Source of the DNA: Petunia secreta
Taxonomy: Eukaryota; Streptophyta; Magnoliopsida; Solanales; Solanaceae
DNA length: 64,000 bases
Direction: 5' to 3'
Assembly: GCA_029990175.1 (NCBI GenBank)
Contig: JARKIP010000193.1
Location: 303,583-367,582, forward strand
Position 1 is the first letter of the stretch. The number at the start of each line of letters is the position of its first letter. This document shows positions 49,959 to 63,314 of the stretch, in pieces. Position numbers and translations under genes: made by a program. A model generated the notes under the pieces. It saw nothing but the letters and a program-made list of their open reading frames with translations, was not told the DNA's origin and searched no databases.

Positions 49959-52900
49959 TCAGCTGAAATATTTCTCAAATAGAACAGTAGCGATAGCAAG
50001 GGCGTCTCCTTGAGCCTTCACAGGGTAAATTTCTGTACCTTCTTGCCACTTATTTGAATATGCAATCCATTCTTTTCTCCATTCCTCCATATCGAAGTCG
50101 ACATTTTCTTCCAAGCTTTTAGACAGGAGCTTGAAATATATCGATGCTCGAGGCAGATAGTATGCTTCTAACAGGCCACTCCAAAACTTGTTTGCTGAAT
50201 GAGGATAAGTAAAAAGATCAAAATTCTAAATAATTTTCTGAAATGGAGTGAAAATAAAGTGGACGAATTATCCATTGGAAAAAGAGCATACCATAATCAT
50301 GAAGATGACTCTGATTGTACTTGGTGTTGTCATACCACATAGTTACTTGTGTCCTTGCATTCCACTCGTACTAAAAGAACACTCGAGGATTAGTAGACAG
50401 TCATGAAGAGTCTGATGCATTACTAATTTCCAATGATTCATGAGACAGAACCTCATCAGACATGGAAATTTTTGTTTGAAGCTTGGGATAAGTTAAACAA
50501 ATAACAAATGAGAATTCTTTTGTTTGAAGCTTGGAATCAGTTGAATAAATAACAAATGAGATTTTATATTATTGTAAGAATGATACTTAATGCTGCATCT
50601 CGCAAATTTCCTACTACCACCATGCCATTTCCATAGCTCGAAGATATACATCCTCGAAGAGAAGCTGGACTCTAATGGTTATGGAAGGGTCTCTTGTCTG
50701 AGCAAGCTTTTCAAGGCCCGGGTCATGGGAATAGAATGAGGCTACTGTTAGGATTTCACTTGGTTCTTTTCTTCATCTGTTTTTTTTTTATTATTATTAT
50801 TCTACAGGGGCAGGGTTCATCCTAATACAGTACCTTCTAAGTTGATTTAGCTTAAATAAATTTCAAACTCGTTTTTTGGTTTCTTATTTAATCAACTCAT
50901 AAATTTATAGAAGATATATCTCCATTTAGCTGTACTCACCTGCTTCATCTCATCAGAATTCATAGCCAGATTTTTGGCACTCTCCAGCCACGTTCCTAGT
51001 AGAAAATTATCATCAGATGCTAGAAGCCTGTCAATGTCCTTGATAAGTTGAAGGAACTTCTGACCATGCAGACTCAATGCTTTAGCATCCTCATGCTGGA
51101 AAGCAGATATTGCATCCAAGTAGACCTGGTTTGCGAGCTTGGAAAGTGTCTGTCTGGTTAAATCCACCAAATCATATCTGTTGAAGCCAAATACACAAGT
51201 TGAGGTGATTTTTCCGATCTTATCCAATCGCCCTTTTCTTTTTTCTTTAGTTTCTAAATTGAACATGAAAAGAAAGAGAAGAATGGGTCAAATCTTTTGG
51301 TTGTCGGAAAATTCTCTGGTGAGGCTCCTTGTTTCTGATCTGACCCTCCAATTAGATTATGTTGATTCAGGTATTAGTAATTTAATTCCTATCATTATGG
51401 GTTGAAGAAGGGGAGAGGAGTCGAATGAGTATTTTGTTATGGACAAGGGTCTGCTATGAATTGAAAAGGCGAGGGGAGAGGTGGGACTAGGGTGGAAGGT
51501 AAAGAATAAGATGAATAGTTTTCAATAAATAAATTGATAAATTTTGATATTACACTCGTGGCAGGTGCTTGTATAACACCACCCCTCATATATCTGGAAA
51601 TGTCTTAAGGAGGGGGTATTGATTCCATTCTGGACAAAAATAGGGGGTTATTAGGTCGCCTGAAAAGAATAAGTGTGTAAATGACTTTTTCGAACAAGTA
51701 CAGGGGTAACTCATGTATTATCCCTAAATTATAACAACCTTTCTTAGTTTTTTGTTGTTAGTTTCAAGAAGATTAACACTTTTCTGATATCTGAAAACTC
51801 TCTTTCTTTTTCCTAAATAACAATGGTTTGCCAGCTTCCACATAGCATGCCTATACCACCGTGTACCTGCTACTCCCCCACAAGCACAGACACCGGGTGA
51901 CTCTGCAGGATTAGACAAATGGGAAGAAATCAACTAACATTTTGTCTTTGTTGGTATATGCACCCTAACCTTTCATAGTTTTTACCCACTTCATCGACTG
52001 TTAGACCACATCGTTGGTGCCAAATTGACAAACTTTGATCAACTTTACTGATATGGTCATACGGATGCAGAGATTTTCTAAAAAAATTCAGTTTTCCTAA
52101 CGCTCTTTTTATGAGCTAGAAATAACAGTTGAAAATACTTCATATGTGCCTGCAATACTTCATATGTGCCTGCAGAGGGATTAAAGGTCATTTTCCATTA
52201 CTTATGAAAGTCAGAATCACCATTTACCTATACGTGAGGCTTCCAGAAAGTTCTTTTCCTGCATCAAGGAATAGCTTTAATGCCTTGATAACATCCTCAG
52301 TAGAATACCATAGGTGTGGCTTTGGTAGGCTGGAGCCTTTTTCAAAGATAAGGAATCGTCGATTCCACTGAAACCCTGCAAGTTTTTGCATCTGATTCTG
52401 ATTGGAAATATCACTCCCCGAGATATCAGTTCCCGTCTTCCCCGAGGGGTCCCAGTCAGGAAATTTCACAATGTAGTCTGTGTTGTGATCCTACGACATG
52501 CACGAGAGAACGGGGCAGAGTGAGGGAAAGAAGCAAATGCCAGTGACAGTCATGAAAACTTGGGATTTAAACGTGCTCCAAAGAATTTTCTTTTGATTTT
52601 CTAATTAAAGGCTTTAAGATACAAGCTCTTTCTTTTCTCCTGAATAGATTATGATACAGAACATAAATCAATAAGCAAGTAAACCACACAGGAAAAAAGT
52701 TTGTAAAGGATGCTTTCCAATGTACAAGATGTGCATTTTCAGTTGAAGACAGAAATTAGATCTGAACATTCTAGTGTCCAGTAATAAGATGCTAAGATAT
52801 ATAAAAAGCAGCTATTTGCAAATTATTTTTAGCTTGAGACATCTTGCCTAGTTATCAGTTCAACCTAAACATACATGCCATCTAAGACTGATGATTCCAT

Positions 52901-55900
52901 AACAGCACAACATCTAACATAAATGATTTAATACATCAGAAGCTCTAGAATAATATATGTCCTGATATACAAGACATGATTATCAATCGAATTCTCAGCA
53001 TCACAAGATTGAAAATTTAATTTTTTAAGCACTGCCAGTTATGAAGAACTTACAGCTATTCCATCGGTGCAGTTGTAAATTGTATGATGAAGGATCTCCC
53101 AAGCAGCTTCAATTTGACCATTCACTTTACCATAACGTCTATGAGCATAGGATTTCAACCATCCCTATGCAGCAAAACAAATAGATTTTGATGTGAGGAT
53201 CTGCATTAAGTATAAACACTGTGGTTTAAATGTTCAACAAACAAACCAGAAATATGAAGCAGTAAAAAGAGATTTAGGAGATTTAAACACAGAGGATGCC
53301 AGTGAATACAAGTTTGAGAGAAATTTCCACAGCAGCAGGCTTTTTTGAGAAGTTTTGTTCAGATATTGTCATAATTATCATGAATCCTCATGACTTCTAA
53401 TTGACACAAGGTTGTCACCTGAACAGTAAAGGCCCTTAAAGTAAAATGAACAAAAATTTTCTGTGGCAATACTTATCATGAATCCTCATGACTTCTAGTT
53501 GACAGAAGGTTGTTACCTGAACTTGAACATTATCCCCCCTAAATGCCATTTCGGACATCAGCTCATAGACAACAGGATTGTGTTCTATTCCTTCCATGCA
53601 CATACCAACACCAACCTGCCGAAGAGCACCCAGCAACCAAAGTAAGTAACAATGGACATTGACAAATTCAAGGAAATGGTTTACATCATGGCATAAAGAT
53701 ATAGGATCTTTGATATTTTAAATTCTGCATAATAACTTTAGAAAGAAAACAAAATAGGCTTTATGAAATGGTAGGAATTTTACCATTGTTGAGTTCTCAC
53801 TAGTACGGGCATCAATAGGACCAGAAGCCACTGCATCTAACACTCCATACATTTCGATATTGCCTCCAAAGTTGTGCAGCATACACCTTTCATATTTTGT
53901 TACAGCAACATCGAAGAAATAAAAATTTATTTGATATTCAAGCTTTGATAGTAAGTGAAATAACATTTCCAGAAACCAAACTATATACAGTTGTTTTTAC
54001 ATCAAACCCTCTGATTACCAGATATAAGGAGTACCATAGAATTGAGAGGATGATTTCCATATTGGTTTGACATCAGCAAATAGATCAAGAACTATCATCT
54101 TCCCACGTGGAACAGAATGTAAAAGTGCCTGTTTGAAACATTGAGTAACACCTTTCTGAGTTGTAAGTTATGAAACAATTAAGAGAAGAAATATATTGAT
54201 AACATGTTAACTTGACGAATACAAGACACCTAATTTAGGCGTCAAACACTGTCTTTTGTGGGACAATATGTAACTTCGTTCTAACAGTAAAACTTGACAT
54301 TCTAACAAGCACCTTCAACCAGAGAAGAGGCATAGAGCCACTAAAGCTTAGCAGTTATAGAAAATGGGTGTGGTGCCACCCCCCCCCCCCTCCCCCCCCC
54401 CCCAAAAAAAAAAAAAAAAAACTCAAATAATCGCCGGAAAGAGGGACGGTGCACCAGAGAGATCACCAGAAATATTGTAGTAGTGCCTCCGCACAATCAC
54501 CAGAAAGAAATAACTATGAAAAGAAAGTTATAATAATACGAAAAGAAATAGTAACTTTACCCCTTCAGACAACATAAGATTGCAATCCAGTAAGTTCAAG
54601 ACCAGAGCTTAGTCTCAACCAAAACCACGGAGAGACTGATGCCATGTGAAAATATAGGAGAAGGAAAAAGATGTATTGATGACTGGATAATTTGAATACA
54701 ATATAAACCTACTAATAAGTGTCAAATTCAATACGTACGAATTTTGTCAAATGAAGGACAATATATGACTTAAGAATTTAATAGTTCTAACATCGTAACA
54801 CTTACACTCAACATTCTAACACAACTCATAAAGAAATTATAAAGCAATAAATGGCTATACTGACTGAAAGTAGAAAGTGACATGGTAGTCTGACCATCAT
54901 ATTAGGAAATAAGATTACTTTATCTGCAGAACTGTACCTCCATCTGTGGTGGCTTCCAGTATTTGGAGTCAGAATAAAATAGCCAACCCTGCATATTGCC
55001 AATCAAATCAAATAGAAGTTTTTTCATGAATTTATGCAGAAATCTAAAAACAGAAAGCTAACTTTTCTCTATACTAAAAGTTCTTAAGATGCCAAAATTA
55101 ACAAGAGATCACAATAGAGCTCACTTGATTTCATCAAAAATAAATCAGTAGCCAAGGAAGAGTATTAGTGATAAGAATAAGAAGTATACTTGCATCAACC
55201 AAACTGCATTGATATCCGCTTTTGACATCGCTTTGTACACAGCAGAGCCGAGAGACGAAATATACGTTGGGTCATCAGTAGGTGGAGTGTTCTCGTTGAA
55301 AGTATCACTGTATAAACATGCCATTTTTTCAGATATTGAGTCATAAATAAAAAATTAAGTGAATTTTTTCATTTTTCCTGTTCTATGTACTAAGAATAAG
55401 GTTTGAGTGGAAGTTAAAAGAAATCAAAATTTGATGTCCTAAAACAGCCAGATGAGATCCCTAAGATGGGCAGTTAATGCCAAGATCTAGAAGGTTTTGT
55501 CTTCTATTCCAAGACCCTGTTATAAGTTCCCCCGCTATATGTTCTGATCAAAAGAGTTGTGAATATACACTATGGGTCATCTAGGAGGAGAGATTAAGCT
55601 TCAAGAAAAAAGACACTGGTATTACAAGTACTTACAGGCTGCAAAAAAGGTGAGGATTGTACATTTAAGGGTACAACAAACAAGTGGGATCATTAACTTT
55701 AAGATATAAATCTATATAGCCCCATATCGCTCCTAATCTAATTAACTGAATTTTCAGTTCAATCAATAGAGTTATTATCAGGAAGAGTGGACAATATATA
55801 GAACGCATGGGCAATAAATTCAACTTTTTGGGGCTTTAAAAAACAAGAACCCTTAGCACATGCAAAAAATATTTGACAGAGCCAACAGAGAAACAATTTG

Positions 55901-58900
55901 TCACCCTGTTAGGCCTTAAAATAAAACTAACAACTGAAACTAGAATGAGCAACTCAAATTTGTAAACCAGATCACGTAAACAAAAAGAATTAATAAGGTC
56001 AAACTCAGAAATTAGCAGCAGTTTGAGAACTCAATGCACTTAATTAGGCCAGATGAAGTAGTTTAGTGGAATGATGGATTACCAGTTATAAATGTTGGTG
56101 ACATCTCCATATTCTGGGTTTAACATACAAAACATGAACCACAAAAAAGTCAGTCGAGATCCAATGACAGGAAATAACCAAATAAAGGCTGCAAAACATC
56201 AACTGTGTTTCTTCCAAAGAAAAGATCACGAAAGAACATAGACCCTCCATCGACTTGCCAAACAGACAATATAATAATGATTCATCAACTATAACCAACA
56301 TAACAGTGCTCGTTCTATTGTGAAGTTGTGTCACATCATCCCAGATAAATATGAACATCACAATAGAACTAGATGTACTACACTATGTGCTCTGCTTTCC
56401 TCCTAAGTACGGATTGAGGCCAACCAAGTATTTGATCCATTAAGGCACCAATACTGCAGTTGAACTAAAATATAGGAACCGAGAGGGAGAGAGAGACAGA
56501 GGGAGAACTAGATGTTGCAAGTCATACTAGGGGTTTGCATTAAATCACCAACACTTTTACTTGTCTTTTCCTAGAGTAAGGGGGCCCAAGGAGGGCAGAA
56601 TAGTCAATAAGGAGGAGTTCCATAATTAAGCTTACTTTCTTTTGGGAAGTCAAATGATAAAACTAATATTTACAACATTGACACACCATTAACTCGTCAA
56701 AGTTAGCACCCTCTAGCATACGCTATTAGCAAAAAAACAGCAATATTCAAGTAGTTTGAGCTTAATGGATGTCATCAATGATCATAGAAGTCTAATGGAC
56801 TATCGGCAGGGCCACCACCCTTGTTGGGTTCTGATTCTTTTTCCGAGATGCTTTTCTCCTTAAAGAGGTCTCAGTCAGAATGACAAATGCACATGCACTT
56901 CTTTCTGCTTTTCCCCTCCCTACAATGCTATTTAAATTTAACTGCACTGCAATCTTCAACTAAACCATACAATGAAATTTAAACCAGACTAGATTCGTCT
57001 TTTCGAAAATTGTTGTGAGTCAAGGATAGAAGGAAACGATTACACTTGAAAAAAAAGAAGACAAAAACCACATCTCATAGAAGCTCTCATTAGGGCATGA
57101 GTAGTAAATCATGATTACAAGTGACTTTGAAGGCACAAATACAAAGCACGCCATTGTCTACTTTGGATAGTTCGATTTTTTTGAGCTAACAAAATGGTGA
57201 AATGTTGAAAACTGGACTCTTGTTACACGACTAGTAGATTCTGGTTGTAAAAACAAATTCAGAAAATTCTAACTAGGAAAAAGTCCATGCTCCAACAAAA
57301 AATAACAAGAAGCTGACAAAGAATGCAACTCCAGAAGTTCATAGCACCAATCCAACAAAAAATTAGGGTTCTAAGTCCCTGGAAGGTCCCAATAGTGCTC
57401 CTAATTTCAGTGAGGATCAAACAAGCTCATCTTGCTAGACAAGTGCTGCTTCAAGTGCTTGTCATTCATCTCTTTGCTATAAAGGTGCTCAGTCACGTGT
57501 TTGACATGTTCGTGAATTTTGCTTCTCTCTAAACTTCATTATACTTCAGTGTTCCATACAGAGAAGGCCAGAATATGTTCAATGACTATGTGTCAAATTC
57601 CCTTGTATTCCTTGCATCTCTTTAGTTATTACTATTGTTCTCAAGAATTTTTGCAGGTTTACAAGGATATCTTAATTTGAAGAAGTTATTTGTGACAATG
57701 TGGACACCTGAGTTTCCTCAAAGTTGGTCCAGTGCCATCTCTTCATAGAGTCATTTCACTTCTGGGTCAGGATACTTTTTAGTGTTATAAAGACCAATTA
57801 GGAACTCATTGGTTTCCCCAGTGAAGTGTCGTGGTCATGTAATTTCTTGTATATTCTCCCTTAGCCATTTAAGATACAAGTGAAAACAGATAAGAGTAAT
57901 ATGTTAAACTGATTTGTCTCCTCAATATGTTTTGTTCAAAATAAAGCAATAGAACAAGGAAACAAGAGGCTAAGATGTTTCACAAAGTCTAGAATCCCAT
58001 TATTCAAGTCCAAACACCTTTTGCCTGCATTCTGTTCATTAAAGGAGAATTTTGAAATCATATCAACTGAAAGAGAGAAGCTCAACTCACCCTCAATCTG
58101 TTTCCGGATAAATGCCTCTCCAATTTCAATGAATAAGGGATCAGAAGGAGCAAGGAGAAAAGTACAACACCATCGAGTGTCACCATTAACAGTGTTCCTG
58201 AGAAAGATGTGAACTCAATTAGGTTCAGTAAAAGCAAATCTCCACTCTGTCTGACAATAAGCATGGTTCAGCCAAGTGAAAGTTAGATGTCATTTTTTCA
58301 GGAAGCACTTCAGAAAACATGAATAAATTAATATTCTCAGGGGATAGGATATAAAATTTCGGAACAGAAGGCACATCACACCTGTAACATAAGTGGGTCC
58401 TTGAAATGTTCCAACTTCCCTTTAAAAAAATGTTACGAATTCACAATGGGAAAACTCTTGTTTGTCGTAAGATTATAGAAGGAATGGTTGGTCATGAATT
58501 TGGAGAGTAGAGGAAACAAATTAAATGGCGCATCCCACTAGCTGTCATTAGCTTATCATCTAATGAACATCACAGAACTTGAACTTTCTGTACAAACGGG
58601 CTAAATAAAAGTTCTATCTTTGCATGGAGAGTAAGCTGAAGGAAAGAAAGGGAATGTAGTATTTGCATGTTTTCAACCAAAAAAAAAAAAAAAAAATAGA
58701 AGCAAGAGAAACAATGTTAGGAGAAGGACCAGCAAAAAAGCAAAATGTCACAACTTAAGCCCAAAAGGGAAGTAAGTGAATCAACCCAAAATATTCTTGC
58801 ATATTTGACGTGCTCTTTTTTTACAGAAAACTTTATTAGTCAAAAATAGGAGGGAAGGAAAAGATATATTAATGCAACTTCAATTTCCATCTCAAACTAC

Positions 58901-61900
58901 ACAAAGGCTCATAGAAATTGTTAACAATGAGAGATATTCAGCAAAAAGTAACAGTAAAGCAGTGTTCCCTATTTTTTCTGAAAATCAAAAAGGAGGCAGG
59001 CAATTAAGGTATACAAGCACGATTGAGACCTCATCCCACATGCTATGAGTGGCATAGAGTGCCTGACATGAACTCAGAGGAACTGGAGAACATTACCCAA
59101 ATATGTAAAATCATATGTGACACAATATATTTAGCATTTTATACGAAAGTTCACATTCTAGAAGAAAGGATGTGATTCTTTTTTCTGCTTCCAAGAATGA
59201 CCAGAAACATGTAAGGGAAACCGTGAGCTGGCATTGAAGTAATTGACACAGAACACACTTAAAAGATTGACATACCAGTCTCCAAGCCTTGTAATATTAG
59301 CAGATGGGAATATCTTTTTTAATGCAGCTGGAACATTCCCAGAGAATGATGGAAGCACTAGCAGGATAGGAGAAAAAAGACAAGAAAATTAATTTGAGCT
59401 ACCGTACAGTTAGAGTAGCGAAGGAAATAGATAAAATCAATCGTTTCAGTTTAATCAGAAATGGACACAATGAAGAAAGAGACAATAGGTGAACAATTCT
59501 TTTGAAACAAAAACCAAGGTGTACCTGGTGTCATGCCCAACTCTTGCATCCGAGATAATATCTGTTTCTGCAATGCTAACTGAATATTCAACCAGTTTTG
59601 AGATAAAGGCCCACCCCATCTGCAGTGCAATATAGATTTGGGGCGTAAATATCCAAAACACAATACAATACAATACAATACAGTGAGCAAGTCCGCTGCA
59701 AATTTTGAAGTATAAATCCCATGAAAAATGAAAAATGAATGAATTTGCTCACATCTGCTATACTAACAAGTAAAGAGTGCAGATAAGATGTATGCATTCA
59801 CCATTCATCCTTAAGAAATACAAACTCCATCGAGAAAATTGAGGAATCGTGCTAAGAGAAAGAATCCTTGGGAGGGTAAAACATTACACCTGGTCTTTCT
59901 TACCTCAACTGAAAAATGGTAAGACAGAATGGAAAAGGATAATAGGCAGCTAGAGAAAACAGCATTGGGATGAATCAGTTTAGCTTTGCAAAAACAACTT
60001 GGGGCACAAACGATTCTTCACGCAAGATAGAAAATTAATAGGCAGACCTAGCCACCTTACATATAAATGGTCATAATAGGATGGGAAATTTTATAGGCGG
60101 ACTTAGCCTAACACCTTTTGTCCATCCAATCATAAGAGAAGGATGCATGAATCAATGAGATGACAAGTAAATTTAGCATATTTAGCATTCATTCTAGATT
60201 TATAGGCAAGCAAAACTCACTGGGATACAGTTGAACATCCTAAAATGGACCTGCTCAACACATCTAAAATATCCTCGCCTCTTAGGTACTGAACCCTTTA
60301 ACTTCGCCATACATTCGAAGTCAATTTGCCGCATGAGATTTAATACACAGAATCTTTACAAATTATATTCCCTGGCCTCACAAGAGACCTGAACCAGATA
60401 ATATTTGTCACAATATGGTGCCGGCATTTCTCTGTGGCTGCAAATGCCCTTAACTGAAAAGACAAGTTAGATGTAAGGATAGATTATTGCACTCACGCAT
60501 GTAGGTTTCCCATGCGCGCCCAAGCCAGGAAGGCAGGTCCACCAAAGAAATTATTTAGATCTTGAGTAGTAATATTATAATCCTGATCATAAACAAACAT
60601 GAATCAGAAAGAGATTATGAAGTATCTATATTTTTCCACACGCACCAATAAGCATCTAAAGAAACTTCTTATAAAATCATATCAAACTGCATAAGCTACA
60701 ACTGAATTTCTCTCTAACGCATTATCAATTTAAAAAGAACCTCAAGGGAAAATCTCAGTAGCAACATAAAATATGGACAAAATGACCATACAAGAACTAG
60801 GAAGGTAGCATTACATGGTATACACACATTGCTATTATAGCACCGAATAAAATAATCAAGACTGACAAGATAACAAGGCAAGAAATAAAATTTTAATACG
60901 AGCATTTTTGTGCCCAAACATTTTAATAAAATATTTCTACTTTATCAAAAAAGATTAACAGGGAATTGACGGGATGTATTTCCATTATATTTCAGAGAAA
61001 ATGCTGATTTCTCAGAGAACAAGATTTTACCTGATTTCATATGAAGGCTTAAATACACAGCAGAAAGAATTAACATTTTAATCAACAAATAATGCCCAAG
61101 TTCTGGCCTACTTTATAGAAGTAGATGAAAGGCAGAAGTGCTGAGAATAGCAACATCGAAACAGTGAATTGGGCAGTTTATCGCTTTGATACTACAACTG
61201 ATTCCCCTAATATATAGAAAACTCCGGGCTTTGCTCAAAGGTATCCAACAGCTTACACTTTCATCATTTGAATGGCAGTCAGCAATTACCACATGAATAA
61301 CAATTTTAATCTAAATTAAGCTAGATGAACCACAAAGGTATAAGAATACCGAGAAAACTTTTTGCCAGATAGCTTCTTGCCCCGTAAATGCTAGAGGTAA
61401 GTTGATTCCTTGAAGTGCCATCCAATCAATCTCTTTCTCCCATCTTTGCCAATCCCACCAAACGTATGAATCTGCATGGAAAGTAGAAATTTCAAAATAC
61501 GAAGAGTAAAAAATAGAAATATACAAAGTTGTTACCAGCAGCATCTTAAAAATCACTAAGAGGAAACATCCATAAACAAATGAGAACCATGATTCTACTA
61601 TGCTGAAAAAGCAGACTCATCAACTAAAAAAGTGGTTTGCAATAAGCCCAACTCAAACAGCTTAAACCTGCCGGAATGGTTCAAAAATTTGACCGAAATC
61701 AAGAGGTATCTACAGCTGTACTACTTATTATAAATGCTTTGCTTTATGGACGCAAACATTCTTGATCGACATGAATCCAATGTTAACCTGATAAGCTATC
61801 CATGACTGGAGTAAGACCGATTTCGGCCTTAGAAAGGTTAAGGATGACAAACTGACAAACTAAATCTGATTTTCTTCTCTATTTTCTCTTAGGTCATCAT

Positions 61901-63314
61901 CTTCTAATAACTTCAGGCAAAAGAGAGCATTTAGTGGGAGAACCTTGGCATTGCATAAGATATCCAAATGAAAGCCCTCAAATAACAGATGAAGAACATA
62001 CAAGATATTTGTGTTGCCACCAACAATTATGCGAAGGAGGATTGAGGAACATTAAAAAATTTGGTCTAGTTGTCCTTGATCAGATGAGAAAAGAAATGAG
62101 TTCTAAGGAGCAGAAGAAAGATTACTGGAAGAGAAGGCAAAAGTAAGAGCACAAAAGCAGAGAAAAATTGCAGTGGCATAAGGCTTTAAAACATGATAGC
62201 AGAAGACAGATGATCACACTGCAAATATCAGCTAAATAGTCAATATGTTCCATCATTTATGCATTGTGGGCAGAACTACTACCAATATTTCAATGATAGT
62301 GCGTTTGTCAAAGGACTCTACTATGAGACACTGATCGGCAATGTAATGCAAAAAATTGCGGGGGGGGGGAGGGGGGGGGGGGAGGGGGGAGGGACTATTC
62401 TTACAGCTGGATGTAACGACATTCTGATAGTAGTTCCACGGTACTGGCCGTTGAATCGTCACTCCCTGTGCTTCCACAAGAGGCAGTGATCCTGGCTCGG
62501 AAACTGAAGCTAACTGAATACCCCCTGTCTTGTCCCATGAAATGTGAGCTCCACACCAATACTTTAAATACCAATGTAGCCCCGATATGATTTCAACGGC
62601 TGTAGTTCCTTGAATCCTAAGAGGAAACCAAACATAAATTTATAACCTAATCTAAGCCTCTTTCAGAAAATATTGGTTGAAGCAGAACTAGACATCCAGC
62701 CACAACATGCTCAACTGTATATTTGCATTGGATAACAACGTTTAAAATATTATCCATTTTCTACTTTGACGAGAAAACCTGGTGTACAGATGCCAAAAGA
62801 GGCTCCGGCAATCAACTGTCAGCCAAACACCATCTACGCCTTGCATGTAATCAACTGTCGGCCCTCAAGACCTAATTATCTCACGTTCAAAAACTAGTAG
62901 TGATTAGGGACAGTGCCCGTTGATAAGAATAAATGAGCTTTCTTAAGAACTTAGCAAGAAGCTTGCACAAAACAAGTACAGCTTGTATAAATCAACGGCC
63001 ACCTGGTATGGTGACAAAATTGGCAATCTTATGGACCATGGACTTAAACCAAACAATAATTAGTTCGACAAAGTGCATTGGAAAGAAGTAAAATAGGTGC
63101 ATCAACTGCCATTATATGCTTAAATGAAAACACAAATTTTATAAAGTAAACAAAACATATAACTTTTAGAAATACCAGTCAGAGAACAATAGAGGCCAAA
63201 AAGTAACAATGAGATCCTTGTAACCACTTGCTAACATACAATATCTCAGGTGAATTTCTGCTCGAACTCTTGTAATTGGTTATACGAAAGCAGCTTCTTC
63301 CACCACAAACTTCC
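49959..63314 (-). CDS. NAGLU: Alpha-N-acetylglucosaminidase, GH89 (5' end outside window)
   Basis: Glycosidase that removes terminal alpha-linked N-acetylglucosamine. The human homologue is lysosomal; the Arabidopsis one (CYL1) is needed for reproduction. Eighteen exons in transcript order: 63240-63314, 62405-62616, 61350-61471, 60497-60582, 59525-59619, 59276-59357, 58091-58197, 56083-56113, 55190-55307, 54938-54988, 54019-54128, 53784-53886, 53517-53615, 53054-53164, 52228-52490, 50940-51177, 50292-50370 and 49959-50194. From the second exon on, all junctions are GT-AG and in phase, for 738 codons plus stop against about 800 in the family. Landmarks are [66 protein letters not shown] and [12 protein letters not shown]. 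The catalytic Glu pair is at [10 protein letters not shown] and [10 protein letters not shown]. The first exon in the window seems to carry one extra base. The N terminus lies beyond the right edge. Confidence 0.92.
51178..52227 (-). other. NAGLU intron (1.05 kb)
   Basis: Lies between the exons ending SLTYR and starting [10 protein letters not shown] tandem copy of CTTCATATGTGCCTGCA occurs near 52138-52173. No gene is seen. Confidence 0.6.
54129..54937 (-). other. NAGLU intron with C/A homopolymer block
   Basis: An intron of about 0.8 kb. On the plus strand at about 54377-54420 it has long C runs followed by 18 A, so the transcript carries a T-run and then G runs. Confidence 0.7.
54377..54420. 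repeat. Poly-C/poly-A tract in NAGLU intron
   Basis: Two C runs separated by a single T, then 18 A. In the NAGLU transcript the C runs read as G runs. Confidence 0.95.
56114..58090 (-). other. NAGLU longest intron (1.98 kb)
   Basis: Separates the 107-bp exon from the 31-bp micro-exon. A/T-rich, with short frames (for example 56086-56361 and 57323-57532) that lack domains. No transposon ends are recognised. Confidence 0.6.
62356..62391. repeat. Poly-G tract next to NAGLU splice donor
   Basis: Runs of 9-11 G broken by single A on the plus strand. In the transcript it is a C-rich tract starting about 13 bases after the donor of the exon ending at 62405. Confidence 0.95.

Noticed and set aside
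57323..57532. A plus frame within the longest NAGLU intron
   Set aside because: No recognisable domain and no splice or promoter support; a chance frame.
61934..62146. A plus frame of 70 codons rich in charged residues in a NAGLU intron
   Set aside because: Opposite strand to the gene, no known motif, no promoter seen.
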